A stretch of DNA of 64,000 bases, from NCBI RefSeq assembly GCF_000294775.2, contig NZ_CP015506.1, positions 1,153,501 to 1,217,500 on the forward strand. Reading direction: 5' to 3'. Shown one piece after another: positions 62,757 through 64,000 of this stretch. The notes under the pieces were generated by a model that saw nothing but the letters and a program-made list of their open reading frames with translations, made no database searches and was not told the origin of the DNA. Both the position numbers and the translations under genes were made by a program. This stretch comes from Cytobacillus oceanisediminis 2691 (lineage in GTDB: Bacteria > Bacillota > Bacilli > Bacillales > Cytobacillaceae). Each line of letters starts with the position of its first letter. The stretch's first letter is position 1.

Positions 62757-63194
62757 GTGGCGCATATGGAATTAAAAGAGGCGCTGGATACTTTAAAAGA
62801 TACTGGAGTCCGTATCACTCCGCAGCGTCATGCGATACTTGAATATTTAATAAACTCCATGTCACACCCTACTGCTGACGATATATACAAAGCATTAGAG
62901 GGTAAATTTCCAAATATGAGTGTGGCAACAGTTTACAATAATTTACGAGTATTCCGTGAGGTTGGCCTGGTAAAGGAACTGACATATGGTGACGCATCTA
63001 GCCGCTTCGATTTTGTAACCACTCATCATTATCATGTCATTTGTGAAAGCTGCGGCAAGATTGTAGACTTCCACTATCCTGGTCTTGATGAAGTAGAGCA
63101 CCTTGCTTCACATGTTACAGGTTTTAAAATCAGCCATCATAGAATGGAGATTTACGGAACGTGTCCGGATTGTGCAAGTAAAGAAGCTCACTAA
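62757..63194 (+). CDS. perR: Peroxide stress repressor PerR
   Basis: A Fur-family metalloregulator that represses peroxide-defence genes until Fe-catalysed oxidation inactivates it. The GTG at 62757 has AAAGAGGTG seven bases ahead and gives 145 residues, exactly the B. subtilis length; an ATG six bases upstream is too close to that site. Regulatory metal residues are in the same places: His37, Asp85, His91, His93, Asp104. Structural zinc Cys96, Cys99 (CESC) and Cys136, Cys139 (CPDC) are present. The winged helix contains [19 protein letters not shown]. Confidence 0.95.
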   Translation: MAHMELKEALDTLKDTGVRITPQRHAILEYLINSMSHPTADDIYKALEGKFPNMSVATVYNNLRVFREVGLVKELTYGDASSRFDFVTTHHYHVICESCGKIVDFHYPGLDEVEHLASHVTGFKISHHRMEIYGTCPDCASKEAH

Positions 63195-63205
63195 TAAATT
63201 ATTTA

Positions 63206-63236
63206 AAGCTGCCGGCTGTGTGCTGTCAGCTTTTTA
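63206..63236 (+). terminator. Rho-independent terminator of perR
   Basis: AAAGCTG and CAGCTTT pair around a 15-base loop with inner GC pairs, followed by TTTATTTTT. Confidence 0.75.
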
Positions 63237-63243
63237 TTTTTCC

Positions 63244-63272
63244 ATAAAAAAACCGGCTTTCAGTTAGCCGGT
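63244..63272 (-). terminator. Rho-independent terminator of ygzB
   Basis: On the minus strand ACCGGCT and AGCCGGT pair around a seven-base loop, followed by seven T residues. Confidence 0.8.
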
Positions 63273-63307
63273 CATTCTTAAAACTTGAATATGAAGCAAG
63301 AGATAAA

Positions 63308-63664
63308 TCAGCTCTGCTTCGTATTTTTTTTGTTGTATTTTTCATCAAATTCAACGCCCTCAAGTTTTGGATCGAGCGTTAAAGGTTCATTACAGTACAT
63401 GCACATATCAACTCGGCCAAGCATCTTTGTATGTTTTCCGCAATTTGGGCAAACCACCTGCACGGTTTTTGTTGAAAGCATGCCGATCCAAAAATATACA
63501 CCGGTGCTAGCAAGAATGCAGAGCATTCCAAGAAGCATAAATATTGTCATGAGAAGAGCGGAATTCCTAAAGAATATTCCGAGATACATAACGATAAATC
63601 CGATAAAAATTAAACTAAGGGCAAATGTACGAATCTTATTGATTTTATTTGAGTACTTAGCCAT
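63308..63664 (-). CDS. ygzB: YgzB-family membrane protein with zinc ribbon
   Basis: A 118-residue protein of the UPF0295/YgzB family. Two helices ([18 protein letters not shown] and [20 protein letters not shown]) are followed by a cytoplasmic zinc ribbon, CPNC and CMYC, in the last 50 residues. TAGGAGGGAGCAGA precedes the ATG. It is convergent with perR, as in B. subtilis. Function unknown. Confidence 0.93.
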   Translation of the reverse strand: MAKYSNKINKIRTFALSLIFIGFIVMYLGIFFRNSALLMTIFMLLGMLCILASTGVYFWIGMLSTKTVQVVCPNCGKHTKMLGRVDMCMYCNEPLTLDPKLEGVEFDEKYNKKNTKQS

Positions 63665-63814
63665 TCTGCTCCCTCCTAAAAACTAACTATACCATACTCC
63701 TTTTGCGTAAATAAATATTAATATAGAATGGTGTCGAAAAATGTCTCACATTTAGGAAGGATTTCATTTATAATTGTCGAAGATATACGCTATCAATAAA
63801 ATGGAGGAATTATG

Positions 63815-64000
63815 ATGGAAGATATTCTCCGTCCTATATATCAAGAACGGGCAAGCCAGACGAACACTCTTGGCGTGATTATGACCGAAAAACTGCAAAA
63901 AGCTATTCCTGCTACTGATACATTTGATGCTGTACTGCTGATCCTTGTAGAGGAAGCAGATGAACCTGTGTTTGTTAAACATTACACATATAAAGATAAA
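63815..64000 (+). CDS. ygxA: YgxA-family nucleotidyltransferase-like protein (partial, cut by window edge)
   Basis: The first 62 residues of a protein starting EDILRPIYQERASQTNTLGV and containing FDAVLLILVEEADEPVFVKH, matching YgxA of B. subtilis. Two tandem ATGs exist (63812, 63815); GGAGGA is better spaced from the second. The rest of the gene lies outside the window. Family members have a nucleotidyltransferase-like fold; the reaction is unknown. Confidence 0.85.
   Translation, partial: MEDILRPIYQERASQTNTLGVIMTEKLQKAIPATDTFDAVLLILVEEADEPVFVKHYTYKDK

Overview
This window comes from a low-GC, endospore-forming Bacillaceae chromosome. The family cues are strong: small acid-soluble spore proteins (sspK, sspE-like), and a long run of genes in the order known from Bacillus subtilis (yfhD, yfhE, yfhF, recX, yfhH, sspK, yfhJ, yfhP, mutY, fabL, sspE, ygaB, ntdP/ygaC, ygaD, ygaE, gsaB, bcp, perR, ygzB, ygxA). 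Several proteins look closer to Cytobacillus/Bacillus-type species than to B. subtilis itself, but I cannot name a species from sequence alone. No rRNA, tRNA, CRISPR array, phage or transposase was seen.

Layout. 1-8.5 kb: a divergent nutrient-uptake and breakdown module. A peptide/opine-type ABC importer (two ATPases, two permeases) runs leftwards; its lipoprotein binding protein, two tandem cytosine-deaminase-like amidohydrolases and an ankyrin-repeat protein run rightwards. 8.7-15.1 kb: mixed housekeeping genes (GNAT, alpha/beta hydrolase, a membrane pair with a YceG/MltG-like C-terminus, a GltB-like FMN protein, an NmrA-like SDR, a YitT membrane protein) and a zinc-ribbon gene interrupted by TGA at a conserved Cys position. 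15.1-15.6 kb: a tandem array of ~52-bp repeats. 15.6-19.4 kb: proline utilisation (putB, putP, putR). 19.7-24.3 kb: a complete branched-chain amino-acid type ABC importer (livJ/H/M/G/F). 24.4-31.8 kb: a glycerophosphodiester phosphodiesterase, a heterodimeric ABC exporter, a VWA protein, an M20 deacylase and a DoxX protein with Rex/FNR-like operator sequences in front.

32-64 kb is the conserved Bacillus block (spore proteins, DNA repair, FabL, PerR regulon head). Relative to B. subtilis it carries extra cargo: a second complete oligopeptide ABC operon (44-49.7 kb) between ygaD and ygaE, a glutamate synthase large subunit gene (51.4-55.9 kb), and a three-gene ABC-2 cassette plus a small K+ channel (57.8-60.9 kb) between gsaB and bcp. 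Between bcp and perR lies a decayed remnant of a D-2-hydroxyacid dehydrogenase gene, followed by a PduO-type cobalamin adenosyltransferase. perR has a near-perfect PerR box over its promoter.

The most unusual non-coding content is repetitive: the 52-bp array at 15.1-15.6 kb with alternating A/B subtypes, a second ~50-bp degenerate array at 51.1-51.3 kb, a ~240-bp dispersed-type element at 31.9-32.1 kb and a short GC-rich remnant upstream of recX. I found no clearly new multi-gene system. The best leads are the amidohydrolase module, the repeat arrays, the TGA-interrupted zinc ribbon and the putative redox-controlled doxX promoter.
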